A stretch of DNA of 64,000 nucleotides from Brachionus manjavacas (taxonomy: Eukaryota > Rotifera > Eurotatoria > Ploima > Brachionidae), in the NCBI GenBank assembly GCA_019054805.1, contig JAHQIY010000009.1, forward strand, positions 1,736,001 to 1,800,000, read 5' to 3'. The notes beneath the pieces are model-generated. The model saw only the letters and a list, made by a program, of their open reading frames with translations, was not told the origin of the DNA and did not search any database. Positions 10,492 through 21,008 of the stretch are shown one piece after another (positions within the stretch are counted from its first letter, which is position 1; each line of letters begins with the position of its first letter). A program made the translations under genes and the position numbers.

Positions 10492-10889
10492 TGACATAAT
10501 ATCGAAAATTAAAAAAATCAAAAGTTAAAAATATCGACACTAATTAATATCGAAAGGTCGAAAAAAAAATATATCGAATTAGACACTTTTGTGAAATATA
10601 GAAAGAAAAAATATAGAATTCGTTAAGATAGGCAAATAAATGTTGAAAAAACTTCTCCTCTGCTTTAGGCTCGTGCTAGATAAAACAGCTCCAGTTGATA
10701 ATTTAGCAAAGTCACTCTCCATGTTACTTTGCTCTAAACATAAAAATTCAATTACTTTTGCTAACGTTAAATTGCTTTAAAGATTAATTTTTTTAAAATT
10801 TCTCTATGCTGTTTTTCGACATTTCACCTTTCGATATTAATTAGTGTCGATATTTTTTCCTTTCGATATTTTTAATTTTCAATTTTATG
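10492..10889. mobile_element. Foldback element inserted in the gypsy remnant
   Basis: The left arm (10492-10560, ACATAATATCGAAAATT...) and right arm (about 10815-10889) are imperfect reverse complements of about 70 bp. Both contain AATATCGACACTAATTAATA or its complement. It lies between the protease-linker and RT parts of the gypsy element, so it inserted after that element. Confidence 0.65.
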
Positions 10890-11184
10890 TCCATTCCCAG
10901 TTTGGCAACATTGGATCAAACTTAAGTCTAGTATTTCTTGTTTCCAGCTCAGTACTGTTCAATGCTAAATTTCGTTTTTGAACCACAGTTTTAGCTTCTC
11001 GACACATTTGACCATTTCCTTCAAACGCTTCACCAGCTTCTTTCAAATATCCCACTATCTCCTTAGGTTCTAATTTTACAGTGCCTGTTGTTGCATTAAG
11101 CGCACTCACCACAATCTGGTCAGTTTCTTTCTCCACATTGTGTAAACTACAAGCAAATCGAACGCCTCTTACATCTATATTCAA
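10885..11184 (-). pseudogene. Gypsy pol linker between protease and RT (fragment)
   Basis: A 99-codon open stretch in the direction of the gypsy element, between its protease and its RT. No catalytic motif is visible. Its 3' end runs into the foldback arm. I treat it as element sequence by position, not by homology. Confidence 0.45.
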
Positions 11185-11559
11185 ATATCAAAGTTCTTTT
11201 TAACTCCATTATTCCAAATTTTGCGTAAATTAATTTTTCAGAAAATGACTCAATATTAGTTGCTTGCTTTACGAAACAATTGACCCTATTCACACAAGCT
11301 TACGGCACACATGACTTTGTTCTTATTAATATTTTGTCACTAAAATGATCCACTAATTCATGGTTCTTTTTCAAAAAATCTCGCCCTATGATACACTGCT
11401 CAGATCAAAAATCTTTTGACACAACAAACAGCTGTCCCTATCCAATCTTCAATCTTAATCAAAAAATGTCCAATGTTACATGAAATCGTTCTTGTCTCAG
11501 TCGCCATTTCCAACTACGTACAAACCACTAGAGCCATTTTCAACTTACTCAATTTTTTG

Positions 11560-11770
11560 CCGTGGCAACATGCTCATGTTGATAAATGAATCTGAAGCAC
11601 CTCCATCAACCATCATACTTAATGCACAACCATTATTTGATCCACTTGGCTCAACTGATCCATTCACCTTGGTCAAATTGACTCTTTGTTCCAATACTGA
11701 CGTCTTGAGTTCAATCATATAAAATTGTTCTAACTCATCAAGATCAATCTATGTCTTACAAAGTTAAACT
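11560..11770 (-). pseudogene. Gypsy retropepsin fragment
   Basis: The minus-strand translation contains MMVDGGASDSFIN, a degenerate form of the aspartic protease D-T/S-G active site (about 11593-11612), placed directly after gag. In an intact element it would cleave the Gag-Pol polyprotein. Confidence 0.6.
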
Positions 11771-11772
11771 GT

Positions 11773-12171
11773 TTAAGCTTTAGCATTAAAATTTTCAGTT
11801 TTTTCATCCTTTTTATGAAAGCTATTTCTTTTAAAATTTTTGCCACGCTCAATGCTGTACTTCTTATGGTTAAAGCTTTTATTCAAAGTGCTCATTTTTC
11901 GACACTCAAAATATTTATGTCCAAAAATTGCACAAAAATTACAGTAACCATTAAATCTCACATGTCTCCTTAAACCTGTCAATTTCATCCTGTTAAGTTT
12001 TCCATCGATCTCTAATTTTGTTTCAAGCTCAGCACTCTGACTATTCGTTATAGAGTCTTTGAAAACTTGATCCGCCAATGACACCACATCAGGCCAATCC
12101 AACCTGCCTATACCACCTCGCACAAACGACCTTATGTGAACTGGTAAGCACTTGAGAAAATGATGTTGCAT
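11773..12171 (-). pseudogene. Gypsy gag fragment with CCHC zinc knuckle
   Basis: A 132-codon frame whose C-terminal part holds CNFCAIFGHKYFEC, a C-X2-C-X4-H-X4-C nucleocapsid knuckle, followed by a Lys-rich tail. The N-terminal half (LPVHIRSFVRGG...) resembles gypsy capsid. The frame continues upstream toward 12340 with stops. Confidence 0.7.
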
Positions 12172-12371
12172 GGTAACTTTACCATTGAAGACCTGTTTCG
12201 ATATTCGTGTATCTTTTATTCCAAGTACAAGCCGGAGCTATCGCAGTCTTTTATTCTCAATGCATTGACATAATAGCTCTGAGTTTGTTCTTGTCATAAG
12301 GTCAGCATTTGACAATTTCTTATGCCAGTGTATCCTCCGCAAGCTGCGAAAAATATGAATACTTTTAAATT

Positions 12372-12450
12372 TAAAAGCGACCCAGACTTTAACCACTCAC
12401 TTACTTGATGGTCAGCTCGAGTTTAAGTCATAAATAAAATATACGTGACT
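12372..12450. repeat. Direct repeat, left copy (possible LTR remnant)
   Basis: About 80 bp, including CACTTTAA-type and CACTCACTTACTTGATG stretches and GTTTAAGTCATA, recurs imperfectly at 13222-13300. Gypsy-like coding fragments lie between and after the copies. It may be leftover LTR sequence. Confidence 0.4.
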
Positions 12451-12654
12451 CGAGTATACGTATCGAAATGGACCGGCGAAAGTTGTTTTAGTAGTCACGT
12501 ATCAAATTGTCTTAGAATGTTTAATGAGTATAAAAATCCTCCGGCTTGGCTAGCAAGATGGAGCGACATGTTACGAAATTTCGACATAAAAATTACACAT
12601 CTCAAAGGAACAGCGCACGGTAACGCCGATGCGGTAAGTAAAATAACCATCTAG
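12445..12654 (+). pseudogene. Ty3/gypsy RNase H C-terminal fragment
   Basis: The plus-strand translation has NPPAWLARWSDMLRNFDIKI followed by a THLKG...NADAVSK stretch. This is the C-terminal signature of gypsy RNase H (PPARLARW..., KG..N.VADALSR). The strand is opposite to the remnant at 9.8-12.3 kb, so it is a different insertion. No ATG starts the frame. Confidence 0.7.
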
Positions 12655-13221
12655 CTATTCCAAAGGAACATTGTGCTAGGCTAACAGCGATCAAGTCAGT
12701 TTTTGATAGAATTGGCATAGACTTTGATCGAGATATTTTAAAATTATGTTATAAATCGCAGATAATTTTGACATTAAAAAAAACACAGAACAAAATATAA
12801 TATCCAACTTGAGTTATGGTATGGCCAATGTAGTAGTATGAATTGTAAAACAATATAAATCAAATGCTGATTGTATTAATTCTAGATTAGATTCTACAGT
12901 AAAATTTCAAATTAACGGCATTGAGGCGGAACGGACATTTGACGCAATCTGGTATTATCCGGAAAGAAACATAGTAAATCAGTTGTAATGGGCGAACCTT
13001 TTGGATAAGTAATCAAATAGATAAAACATTAGTATATTAGTATTAGAAAATAGATAGTTTAGAATTAAGTCATATAAATTATCCATGATATTTTTCTTTT
13101 ATCATCTTTATTATTTGTAAGTTAACTTTGATTATTTTGATCTAAAAAGTAAAGTTTTCTTTTTATTTTATTATTCATATATTTGTATTTTCTGATCATT
13201 ATGGACGATGATGGCTAAGTC

Positions 13222-13300
13222 CGCACTTTAATCACTCACTTTTTTGATGATAAACCCGTGTTTAAATCATATGCATAAAAAACGTGACTGGTGTTTTTAA
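13222..13300. repeat. Direct repeat, right copy (possible LTR remnant)
   Basis: Imperfect copy of 12372-12450, about 850 bp further on, just before a gag-like region. Confidence 0.4.
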
Positions 13301-14130
13301 TTAACGGGCCTCGTAATACTTCGAGAACCACGATGGAATTCGATACCAGAAGATTCATCATCTCTAACAAGATGGTAATACATTAGTAAAATGTCTAATG
13401 GTAGAACAAGCCGATTAGTTGGAGTAAACAGCGACGAAAAAGTAAAGGAACCTTGTAAAAAGTTTGATACAAAGAGGGTAGCACTTAAAAGGAACCATCC
13501 TAATAATTTCAGTACTTTGATTCAAAATCCAAATCAAGCTTATGGATAACGACGGAAGGAACTCAATAACAGCAAATAATTGAGCCAGTTAAAGGGTTTT
13601 AATTTGACTTGAACAGTTCTAAAAAGATGTTCACATAAAATATCCCAATATCGACAAGGATAAAATTGAAGAATGTTCATTCCTTATCGAAACAAGGACG
13701 GAAGAATTTGATAAAAATTGATTAGAATTCTCAAAAAGAAAGGAAAACTCTTTGAAATTTGACACTAATCTCAAGAAAAAGAAAGAAAAACAGACCTGGA
13801 ATGAGTTGAAATCTCAACTGCTGACAACTTATAAGCCTGTAGACGTTCCAAGAAATTAATGATCCAAATTAAAGTCAATCAAATTGATTTAAGAAATCGA
13901 TGCTTTAAACCAAATATAAGAGGATTCAAGCTAACGGTGAGCAGCGGTTGTATTGTTGCCCGAAAAAGAGGGCTCGTAAAGATTCTGCTTTGATTACAGT
14001 AAATTTGCAATTTCTATTATTTTGATATTAAATTTTAGAGTGGTTCTGTTGGCTTTTCTACACTGGAGCTGACGTCCGTTTGCTGGTGACAACAAAATTC
14101 TCACCATACAAATAGCCACTTTATAACTTA
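13301..14130 (+). other. Degenerate gag/LTR-like region
   Basis: The plus strand has short open pieces starting MSNGRTSRLVGVNSDEKVK (13391) and a later TWNELKSQLLTTYKP stretch (about 13797). These read like a broken retroelement gag, with many stops between. From about 13960 to 14100 a less AT-rich block could be LTR or untranslated sequence. Assignment is weak. Confidence 0.3.
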
Positions 14131-14745
14131 AAACAATATTAATGCCTTCGAAATATGTTTATTTATTTAGGAATTTTCTTAAAAGATTTGGATGATTAAG
14201 GTTCCAATAACATAAACCCTAGTATGTCAAAATTATGATATTATTGTTTAAAATTGTACTAGGTTATTTTTTATGAAAAATTAAATAATTTAAAAAAAAA
14301 TTTCATTTGTGAAACATTTTTTAACGCCTGAACCGATGGCTCGTATTTGAGACGATTTTCTCAAATAGCACAGAAACAGATATCATAAAGAAATTTTTTT
14401 TTTCAAAATTTAAAATTTATACTTACTCTAATCATATTTTAAATTATAGAATCGAACTTTTTTGTTTATTTGAAAAAAATAATTAACAAAAACAAACTAA
14501 TTGTGTTAGAAATAATGCAAGTTCATTCAAAAAGTTTCAGAGTTCAAATTTTTTACTTAACCCTAATTTTTTTTCGATTAAATAATTCCTCGATATCAGA
14601 TTTACAAAAGATACTATTGAATTTTAAAAGAAAAAAAGATTAAACACAAAAAAAATTGGCCAAATATGTTGATTCAAATAAAAAATTAAAAAAAATTAGC
14701 TTTTTAAGATCGAAATCAGTTATTATTTAGATTAGTGTTAAAATT
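14131..14745. other. AT-rich non-coding region
   Basis: I see no coding or structured feature here. Confidence 0.5.
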
Positions 14746-15430
14746 TTATTTGATTAAATTAAATTTTTTTTTTAAATGCTGAGACGCTTCACCAGATAAT
14801 TTAACACCGAATATAATGGAATTTCGGAACAAAAATAATTTATATTTTGTACTTTTGGGCAAGTTTTTCAAGCTTTGTTTATTTTCAAATGCAGGGTGCT
14901 TAGCCATTATTTGTCTCAATTGTTCGATTTTTATCAACTTCGAAAAGGCTGAAAATGGAATAATTCCCATCTCTTTAGCTAAAAAAAACAAGTCCTTTGC
15001 TCCTCCTATTTTCAAAAAAACAATCAACTGAAACTTTGTTTCCATTTTCAATTCATTCAATTTTTTCATATGGACAATTTGTACCTATTCTCTTACCAAT
15101 CACAGACAAATCATAAACTTGGTTTGTATGAGAAGTTGCATTGTCAACCATAATTTCGAATTCATGATCTTTGAATTCAGTTTTAAACTCTAGAATTTTA
15201 AAAAGCCGTTCAATTTGTTTTAAAATGATCTTAATATCAAAAAAGCGATCTTTTCCTGCACAAATCCATGCATCTGCAGAATTTTTGTATTATTTTTAAA
15301 AATCCATCTGATTGATACTTAATAGTTGCTTTCCTCCACTCTTCTTTGCTTAATTCAATTACTCAGAGGAAAAGGGAAAATTTGCTCTACCATTTTGCTC
15401 ATTTATCACGCTTGAAATAGCCCGACAGCA
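14746..15430 (-). pseudogene. Degenerate DDE transposase
   Basis: On the minus strand, fragments in shifted frames read in order RFFDIKIILKQIERLFKILE, FEIMVDNATSHTN, SVIGKRIGTNCPYEK, then the 107-codon stretch at 15069-14746 with GAKDLFFLAKEMGI and KLIKIEQLRQIM. The VDNA(T/R)(S)HT block is the second catalytic Asp region of a DDE transposase found in many invertebrate genomes. The gene is broken by frameshifts and its C-terminal end is missing. Confidence 0.5.
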
Positions 15431-15441
15431 TCTATCTCAAA

Positions 15442-16310
15442 ATGTTAGAATCCAAACATCGCACAATCATAGATTCTTCGAATTGGAGATTGCGAAAACG
15501 GTTACCTCTAAAACAACGCCTTCAGGAAATGTTTTTACTCGTCGAAAAATGGTCAAAAAAACACAATCCACTGACACGTGTCGCTGGTTTTGATAACGCG
15601 AAAACTTTTTATTATCGCCACTAAGCCAGCAATTACAACTAAAGACTGGACTGATGCTTGGCAAAGACGTGACAATCGTTTTTTATTATAATTTTATTTT
15701 TAATTTATTTTAATTTTTCTTAAATTTTTTTTTACATTTTTTTTTATTTTTTTTTTTTTAATCTGAAGGAGCTTTAGCTCGGCACAGATAAAACAAATAA
15801 ATAAAAAGCGTGTAATTAAGATTGAATCAAGTTACTACATACCTTCAAAAGAACGAACTCAAATGGAGGATACCGAAGCCAAAGTTCAGATTTTGAAGAT
15901 TTTATCGAATACATTCAATCAATACATGTTGTTAAAATAAACAGAGATCAATGAGAATTAAGTACATGCAATTGTAGTAACTGGTTCAAACACTACAAAT
16001 GCGATCATACAATAGCTGTTCACGTTTAAGTAAGTACTAATCAATTTAACATTTTTTTTTTAATTTAAATAAATGTTTTTCTTATTTAGAATTATGTAAC
16101 TTCAAGGAAGTCGCTTTCAATTTACCGATTGAACGAAAACGCAGTCCAGGTCGTTGCTTTGTCGAGGCAACCTAACGAAACTCAAAAAATACCTGACTTG
16201 GCATTAGTAGTTGCGAGGGGTCCGACTCAGATTCAAGTATTAATGACGAAGCTCCACCACATAATTTACACAGACATGAAACAAACAAGCGTGGCCGACT
16301 AGTGGGTTCC
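15442..16310 (+). pseudogene. MULE-type transposase relic with SWIM zinc finger
   Basis: The plus strand first reads ESKHRTIIDSSNWRLRKRLP and later TKDWTDAWQRRDNRF. After a LINE-tail insertion it reads STCNCSNWFKHYKCDHTIAV (about 15962-16021), a SWIM finger (CxC...CxH). A GTAAGT...TTTAG intron of 60 bp (16030-16089) is followed by a GRL-type basic tail. The order matches Mutator-like transposase C-terminal halves. The catalytic N-terminal part is absent, and stops and frame changes are present. Confidence 0.6.
15680..15810 (+). mobile_element. LINE-A 3' end insertion in the MULE relic
   Basis: A T-rich stretch is followed by ATCTGAAGGAGCTTTAGCTC and GGCACAGATA (15761-15790), then an AAATAAA-rich tail. 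The motif folds as ATCTG/CAGAT plus GAGCT/AGCTC stems. It separates two parts of the MULE reading frame. Confidence 0.6.
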
Positions 16311-16459
16311 AAAAAAAAACTCAATAAAATATTTTTGTAATTAAATAATTTTTTTTGTACCTAAAAAAATAAAAACATTCTAATTTTATTTTATTTATTA
16401 TATTGTTCCTAAGTTCAGTATTTTTGTTTTTTTAAAAAATATATTTGACTCGTTATATA

Positions 16460-16640
16460 TGTAAAAGTAAATTTGTAAAATTCCGTAAATTTGTCAATTT
16501 ACTAATGTTTTAGGAAAATTGTAAAATTTTAGAAAAAATAATTATGTTTTGTTTTTTTACTAGTAAATTTACATAGTTCCTAAAGTACTAGCAATTTTTC
16601 TAAAAAATGGTTTTAGTATATTACTAAAAAATTTTCAGTA
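16460..16640 (+). repeat. Left TIR of the GINGER-like element
   Basis: Contains repeated short TAAATTTGTAAA and TTTACTA motifs that are mirrored at 19110-19289. Confidence 0.75.
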
Positions 16641-16678
16641 AATAAACAAATTAAAAATAATTTTATTTTAAATTAAAA

Positions 16679-17145
16679 ATGAATTTTTTCTCTCTTGTTT
16701 TTCTTTATACAATTGTCAAAACGGTGAGCGATACCGCTCCACTACTGGACGTTGATCAAGAGAGGATACAACGGGAAAAATTTTATTCTTTATTCGAGGC
16801 TAAAATACTTGAAGATGAACTCAAAAACCCCGAAAAAAAGAGGAAGAAAACCAGAACAATTACTTCGCTCGACGATTATAATACAATGATCGTATCAATC
16901 GAAGAAGCGTATCAAAAAACTAGAGGAAGAACCCAAAAAAAATACTATCTTGTAAACAAATATGAAGTTTATACTGTTGGCGATACGGAAAAAATAATTT
17001 TATAACGTAAATCTCCTGATGATCCAGTTCGTTTTCTCGTTCCATATGAACAGTTATTTGAGACAATATTTAGAATTCACAATCAAGTTGGACACAAATG
17101 TCGCGATATCATGCTTCAAGCCTGTAATAAAAATCATTTAAATAT
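16679..17145 (+). pseudogene. KRBA2-like transposase, N-terminal part
   Basis: From an ATG at 16679 the frame reads REKFYSLFEAKILEDEL, KKYYLVNKYEVYTVGD and, past a stop at 17003, DPVRFLVPYEQLFETI and HNQVGHKCRDIML. This order (KYEV, DDP...VP.E..F..I, H..VGH..RD) is that of KRAB-A domain-containing protein 2-like transposases, whose HHCC zinc finger precedes an integrase core. The frame is cut at the LINE target site 17137-17145 and resumes at 18449. Confidence 0.75.
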
Positions 17146-18448
17146 TATTATTATTATTATTATTATTTCAAAAAAATAAACGCCAATATTGGCGATGAAA
17201 TTAAATTTAGAAAAATATAAAATAAAGTAAAAAAAATAAGAAAAAAATTGAATAAAATTGGAATATTAATTCCTTTAATTTAGTCCCATGTACAAAGTAG
17301 AAAAAGATACAAAAGATTATGTAAATTGAATAAAAAGAAGAAAATTCTAATAATAATATTAATTCATCATTTTCAATTCATTCTAAATTTAAACAAATTT
17401 AAATAGAATGTATTTTTAAATCTAGTACTTTATTTGGTCGATATATAAGAATGAGAAAAACAGAGTTAGAAAGAAGGGGAGACATACAGAATGTAAGTTT
17501 TCTAAAATGCTTTAATTATATTTCTTAAAATGTCCTTCCAGTTCGCACTCAGTGTGCTAATGCATGTCTGAACGGCTTGGCATGTTGTGCTGGTCTTGGC
17601 TATCTTCTTTATATCATCAATATCTTTGAGCTTGCTTTTAATGCATCCATATGTGATATTTTCGCTCTCGATCGACAGTTTCTCGCAAAGCAGTTTGACG
17701 AACTTGTTCTTCGCTTTTTGTGTGATTCTTATTGCCGTAAACAATGCGCTCGTGAATTGATTCTCGAGAAGGCGTTTGGCAAAGTTGATGCGGATATGAT
17801 CGATCTTGAGACTGACTGGCTCGATTCCGAATGCATAAAGTAGGTCTGTCGTATGATATCTGGGGCTCAAACCTAACATTTTCTTGATCATGTTGCCCTC
17901 CAGCGTCTGGATCTTCTTTATCTCGGTTTTCGACGGATATATATTTTCTAGTCCATAATATGTAGTTGGCCGTACATACGTTTTGATGAGAAATGCGCGC
18001 AATTCAGGAGTGAGGTCGTCGCTGTTAATGCCAATCGATTTGAGTGGAAAGTATGAGCGCCACGTTTTCAAGTGCCTCTCTTCGAGATGGTCCTTACAGT
18101 TGTTTTTGTCATTGATCCAGACCCCCAAGTACTTCATCTTCTTGACCCACTCTATTTGCTCGCCACACAATGCAATTGATTGTTCGCAAATATGATTCCG
18201 TTTTGTGTTGTTGACGCTCATGACTTGCGTTTTTGTGGGATTAAATTTAATTTCCAATTTGACACCATAAATTTCACATATTTGCAAAATTTTTTTTAGA
18301 TTTTCAATACTGTCGCAAATCAGCATCAAATCGTCGGCGTACATAATGACACCTGTTTGTATTCCATGCACGGATGCAACGAGGCCGCTGTCAAGAATCG
18401 CATTCAACATTTCCTCGACGTAAATCGAGAATAGCTTTGGCGAGATAT
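17146..18448 (-). mobile_element. LINE-D insertion, 5'-truncated, with target-site duplication
   Basis: On the minus strand it starts inside an RT at ISPKLFSIYVEEML. It ends in an (AAT)n tail, seen as (ATT)n on the plus strand at 17146-17167. The 9-bp TTTAAATAT occurs on both sides (17137-17145 and 18449-18457). Removing the insert restores the transposase reading across the site. Confidence 0.85.
17502..18447 (-). pseudogene. LINE-D reverse transcriptase C-terminal half
   Basis: Open on the minus strand from the 5' truncation at 18447 to a stop at 17502. It begins at RT block 4 (ISPKLFSIYVEEM), has the catalytic GVIMYADDLMLICDS (block 5, YADD), then a thumb with KTQVMSVNN and MKYLGVWI, and a C-terminal extension. 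The upstream fingers and endonuclease are missing, so it cannot act alone. The frame is intact, so the insertion is fairly recent. A related decayed piece is at 50165-50760. Confidence 0.85.
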
Positions 18449-19113
18449 TTTAAATATAACAGTAGAAATGATTACAGGTAATTTTTTTTCATTTTTTTTT
18501 AATTACTAATTAATCAATTAACCGATTATGTTTTGAAAATATTAAGCTTTTTTAAACACTTGCAATCATTGTATTATGAATAAGAAGAGAAACAAAACAA
18601 CAGGTATTGTTGTTACACCTATTCTGAGCGAAAATTTCAACCGAAGAGCGCAAATGGATCTGATTGATTTTCAAAGTCTTCCTGATGGCGAGTTCAAGTG
18701 GGTCATGGTGTAACAAGACCATTTTACGAAATTTGTTGTTCTTCGTCCTTTAAAACACAAATCCGCATTTGATGTGGCAGCAAGCTTAATCGATATTTTT
18801 TATCAGAATTGTTGACATTGAATATGATAAATCGCTTTATGAATTAGTCTGCGATGCAGCTGTTTTAGATACTATGTTTGCAAGGAATAGTTTTGATTTA
18901 GTCAAAGATTGTAGTGTTGAAGTTGAAGTAAGACTCGATAAAAAATTGAGCGTTAGGCAGGCAGTTAAAGAACTATCAATTGGTGGTGGTCAAGGTATAC
19001 TTAAGTGTAATTGTACTGGGGGATGTTTAACAAATCGTTGTTCATGTAAGAAGGCAGGGCTTTTATGCAACTCGAGATGTCACGGGGCTAATGGCAGTTG
19101 TAAAAATAAATAA
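18449..19113 (+). pseudogene. KRBA2-like transposase, integrase core and CXC-like tail
   Basis: Continues the frame of 16679-17145. It reads ITVEMIT, then a 69-bp intron (18478-18546, GTAATT...TTAAG), then FLNTCNHC (the CC of the HHCC finger) and NKTTGIVVTPILS. The integrase-like RRAQMDLIDFQSLPDGEFKW and QDHFTKFVVLRPL follow. A nonsense codon replaces the usual Tyr before QDHF (about 18711). The middle of the catalytic core is deleted near 18815. The C-terminus is intact: KCNCTGGCLTNRCSCKKAGL and CNSRCHGANG, the Cys-rich tail typical of this family. Confidence 0.75.
18478..18546 (+). other. 69-bp intron in the transposase
   Basis: GTAATT donor and ATTAAG acceptor. Splicing joins ACA-G to CT and keeps the HHCC finger in frame. 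Confidence 0.65.
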
Positions 19114-19289
19114 ATAATTTCAAATTTACTGATTAATTCAGTAATATACTAAATATTATTCAGTAATTTACTCAATTTTTTATTTTTTCAGGAAATTAAT
19201 AAAACAAATTTTTTTACTAGTTATTTTATTGATTTACTAAAGTACCAGTAAATTTACAAATTTACTGATTTTACAAATTTACGTTAACA
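19110..19289 (-). repeat. Right TIR of the GINGER-like element
   Basis: Reverse complement of the left TIR with scattered differences. It begins immediately after the transposase stop. Confidence 0.7.
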
Positions 19290-19745
19290 TATATAATTAT
19301 ATGCCTTTATTTAACCTTAATTCAGAACTAAACAATATGGATTGATTTTGAATACAAAGGCGAAAATGATTTTAGTTGTAATAAATTCAAATTGTTATAC
19401 TAAACTTATAAATAAATATTAATAATTTTAATTATTTAAATAATTCTTTAATTACTAAGGAAAATATTAAAAATTAAAAATAGTAAACTGGCTTGGGATT
19501 GATGCATGAGAAACAAAGTCCAAAAAATGAATGCTTTTTCCAAAATTTGTTAATGAAATATTTCTAAGTTTATTGCCAAACAAATATCACTAAAAGAATA
19601 GAAAGAAAAAATCTAAATCAATATACAATCAATTGAATGTATTGATAAGAAAAAATATAAAAAAAAAACAAAAGAACAAATTAAATGAGAAACAAAACAA
19701 GCATGAAGTTTACAATTTATCAAACCATGAATAGCAAAGAATGAA

Positions 19746-19754
19746 TATAAAAGG
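19746..19754 (+). promoter_or_regulatory. TATA box of repeat-gene copy 3
   Basis: TATAAAAGG, 77 bp before the ATG. The upstream CATGAATAGCAAAGAATG is shared with copies 4-7, so it is a candidate proximal element. Confidence 0.75.
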
Positions 19755-19822
19755 CGATTATTTGATATTGAAAAATCACTTCGAATAAATAAGTATTCTA
19801 TTAAATAATAAAATTTAGAAAA

Positions 19823-20233
19823 ATGTCTTGTGGATTAAACTTGTCAACCCCATTGGAATTCTCGGCTCCATTGGCTGCTCCATCATTGCCATTGACTTCT
19901 GGTTGGGAATTCTCCGCTCCATTGTCATTGCCAGCACCACAATTGCAAGCACCTCAATTGCCAGCTGCTCCATTGACCTCCGGATGGGAATTCTCCGCTC
20001 CATTGTCATTGCCAGCACCACAATTGCAAGCACCTCAATTGCCAGCTGCTCCATTGACCACTGGATGGGAATTCTCCGCTCCATTGTCATTGCAAACACC
20101 TCAATTGCAAGCACCTCAATTGCCAGCTGCTCCATTGACCACTGGATGGGAATTTTCCGCTCCATTGTCATTGCCGACTCCTCAATTACAAACTCCAAGC
20201 TGCGGATCATCATCATTCCCTGGATTCTTCTAA
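19823..20233 (+). CDS. 27-residue-repeat protein family, copy 3 (136 aa, 4 repeats)
   Basis: N-cap as in copy 1, four GWEF units, C-cap PSCGSSSFPGFF. The third unit differs (LSLQTPQLQAPQ) and the last has LQTPSCGS. The ends of the first two units alternate Thr-Ser (TCC) and Thr-Thr (ACT). The 5' flank (about 19390-19822) is duplicated at 22620-23087 before copy 4. The 3' flank with tRNA-Asp is duplicated from the copy 2 locus, so this gene links two duplication events. Confidence 0.75.
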   Translation: MSCGLNLSTPLEFSAPLAAPSLPLTSGWEFSAPLSLPAPQLQAPQLPAAPLTSGWEFSAPLSLPAPQLQAPQLPAAPLTTGWEFSAPLSLQTPQLQAPQLPAAPLTTGWEFSAPLSLPTPQLQTPSCGSSSFPGFF

Positions 20234-20936
20234 ATTTATTTATTTTAAAATTTTTGAAATAAATCTGTTTCATTGAAATTAATTTTTATTTTTATATCTT
20301 TTAATTTTTAAACTTAAGTTCTACTTAAATTAAGGTTAAATTATTAATAAGCTTTACAATACACAATGCTTTATTTTGTTAAGACTAAATGAATAAGACA
20401 TAAATTTAAAATTACCACTTAATAAATAATATCAAATATTTTAGATTTTCAAAGGTGAGAGAAATTATGTATCAATTTAGACTTGTTTTTAAATTTTTTA
20501 AAAATATATTGGAAATTCAAACGCGATATCCATTAAATACAAAGATTTGTTAATTAATGACTACCTGAATAGGAAGCTCTATTAGTTTACATTAATGAAT
20601 GATAAAGGCTCAAAATCCAGTTAAGATTTAAATTATTAAATTAAATAAGTGATAAATTAGAAATTTTGAATATTAAATATAAATTTAAACTTTTAAAGGA
20701 AAGTGAGAAAAATTCTGAGAATGATATGGAGGTAGAAAAGTTGTTTTGTGGTAATGAGAGAGGTTAGGACAATCAGATAATTAAAAAGTAAAAAATTTGT
20801 ACTTTATAGAAATTAAATTCAAAATTTTTGCTAATTAACATTTTAATATAAAATATAAAATACAAAAAACAATATTTTTAAAATGCTCGTTTAAACTTAT
20901 TTTCAAATATTGATGGTTAAGATAATGAAAAAAAAA
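20234..20936. other. Duplicated 3' flank of copy 3
   Basis: Non-coding. Collinear with 8710-9339, with a local insertion around 20400-20590. Confidence 0.7.
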
Positions 20937-21008
20937 CTCCGTGACGGGGAATTGAACCCCGGTCTCCCGCGTGACAGGCGGGGATACTCACCACTATACT
21001 ATCACGGA
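20937..21008 (-). tRNA. tRNA-Asp (anticodon GTC)
   Basis: Identical 72-nt sequence and cloverleaf to the gene at 9340-9411. It lies 703 bp after copy 3 on the opposite strand. Confidence 0.97.

Larger units (their letters stand above)
9810..12345 (-). mobile_element. Degenerate Ty3/gypsy LTR retrotransposon, gag to RT
   Basis: Read on the minus strand, gag with a zinc knuckle (12171-11773) is followed by a protease (about 11760-11560), a linker (11184-10885) and reverse transcriptase (about 10300-9812). That is the order of a gypsy-type gag-pol. It is broken by stops, frameshifts and a foldback insertion at 10492-10889. RNase H, integrase and LTRs are not visible on this side; it stops at about 9810 in a repeat-gene 3' flank. 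Confidence 0.75.
16460..19289 (+). mobile_element. GINGER/KRBA2-like integrase-type DNA transposon, inactivated
   Basis: TIRs of about 180 bp start TGTAAAAGTAAATTTG at 16460 and, on the other strand, TGTTAACGTAAATTTG at 19289. The TGT start fits GINGER elements. A 4-bp TATA duplication flanks both ends (16456-16459, 19290-19293). It encodes an interrupted integrase-type transposase and carries a nested LINE-D at 17146-18448. Confidence 0.8.

Noticed and set aside
17577..18195. Plus-strand frames opposite LINE-D RT
   Set aside because: Antisense to a clear YADD-containing reverse transcriptase.
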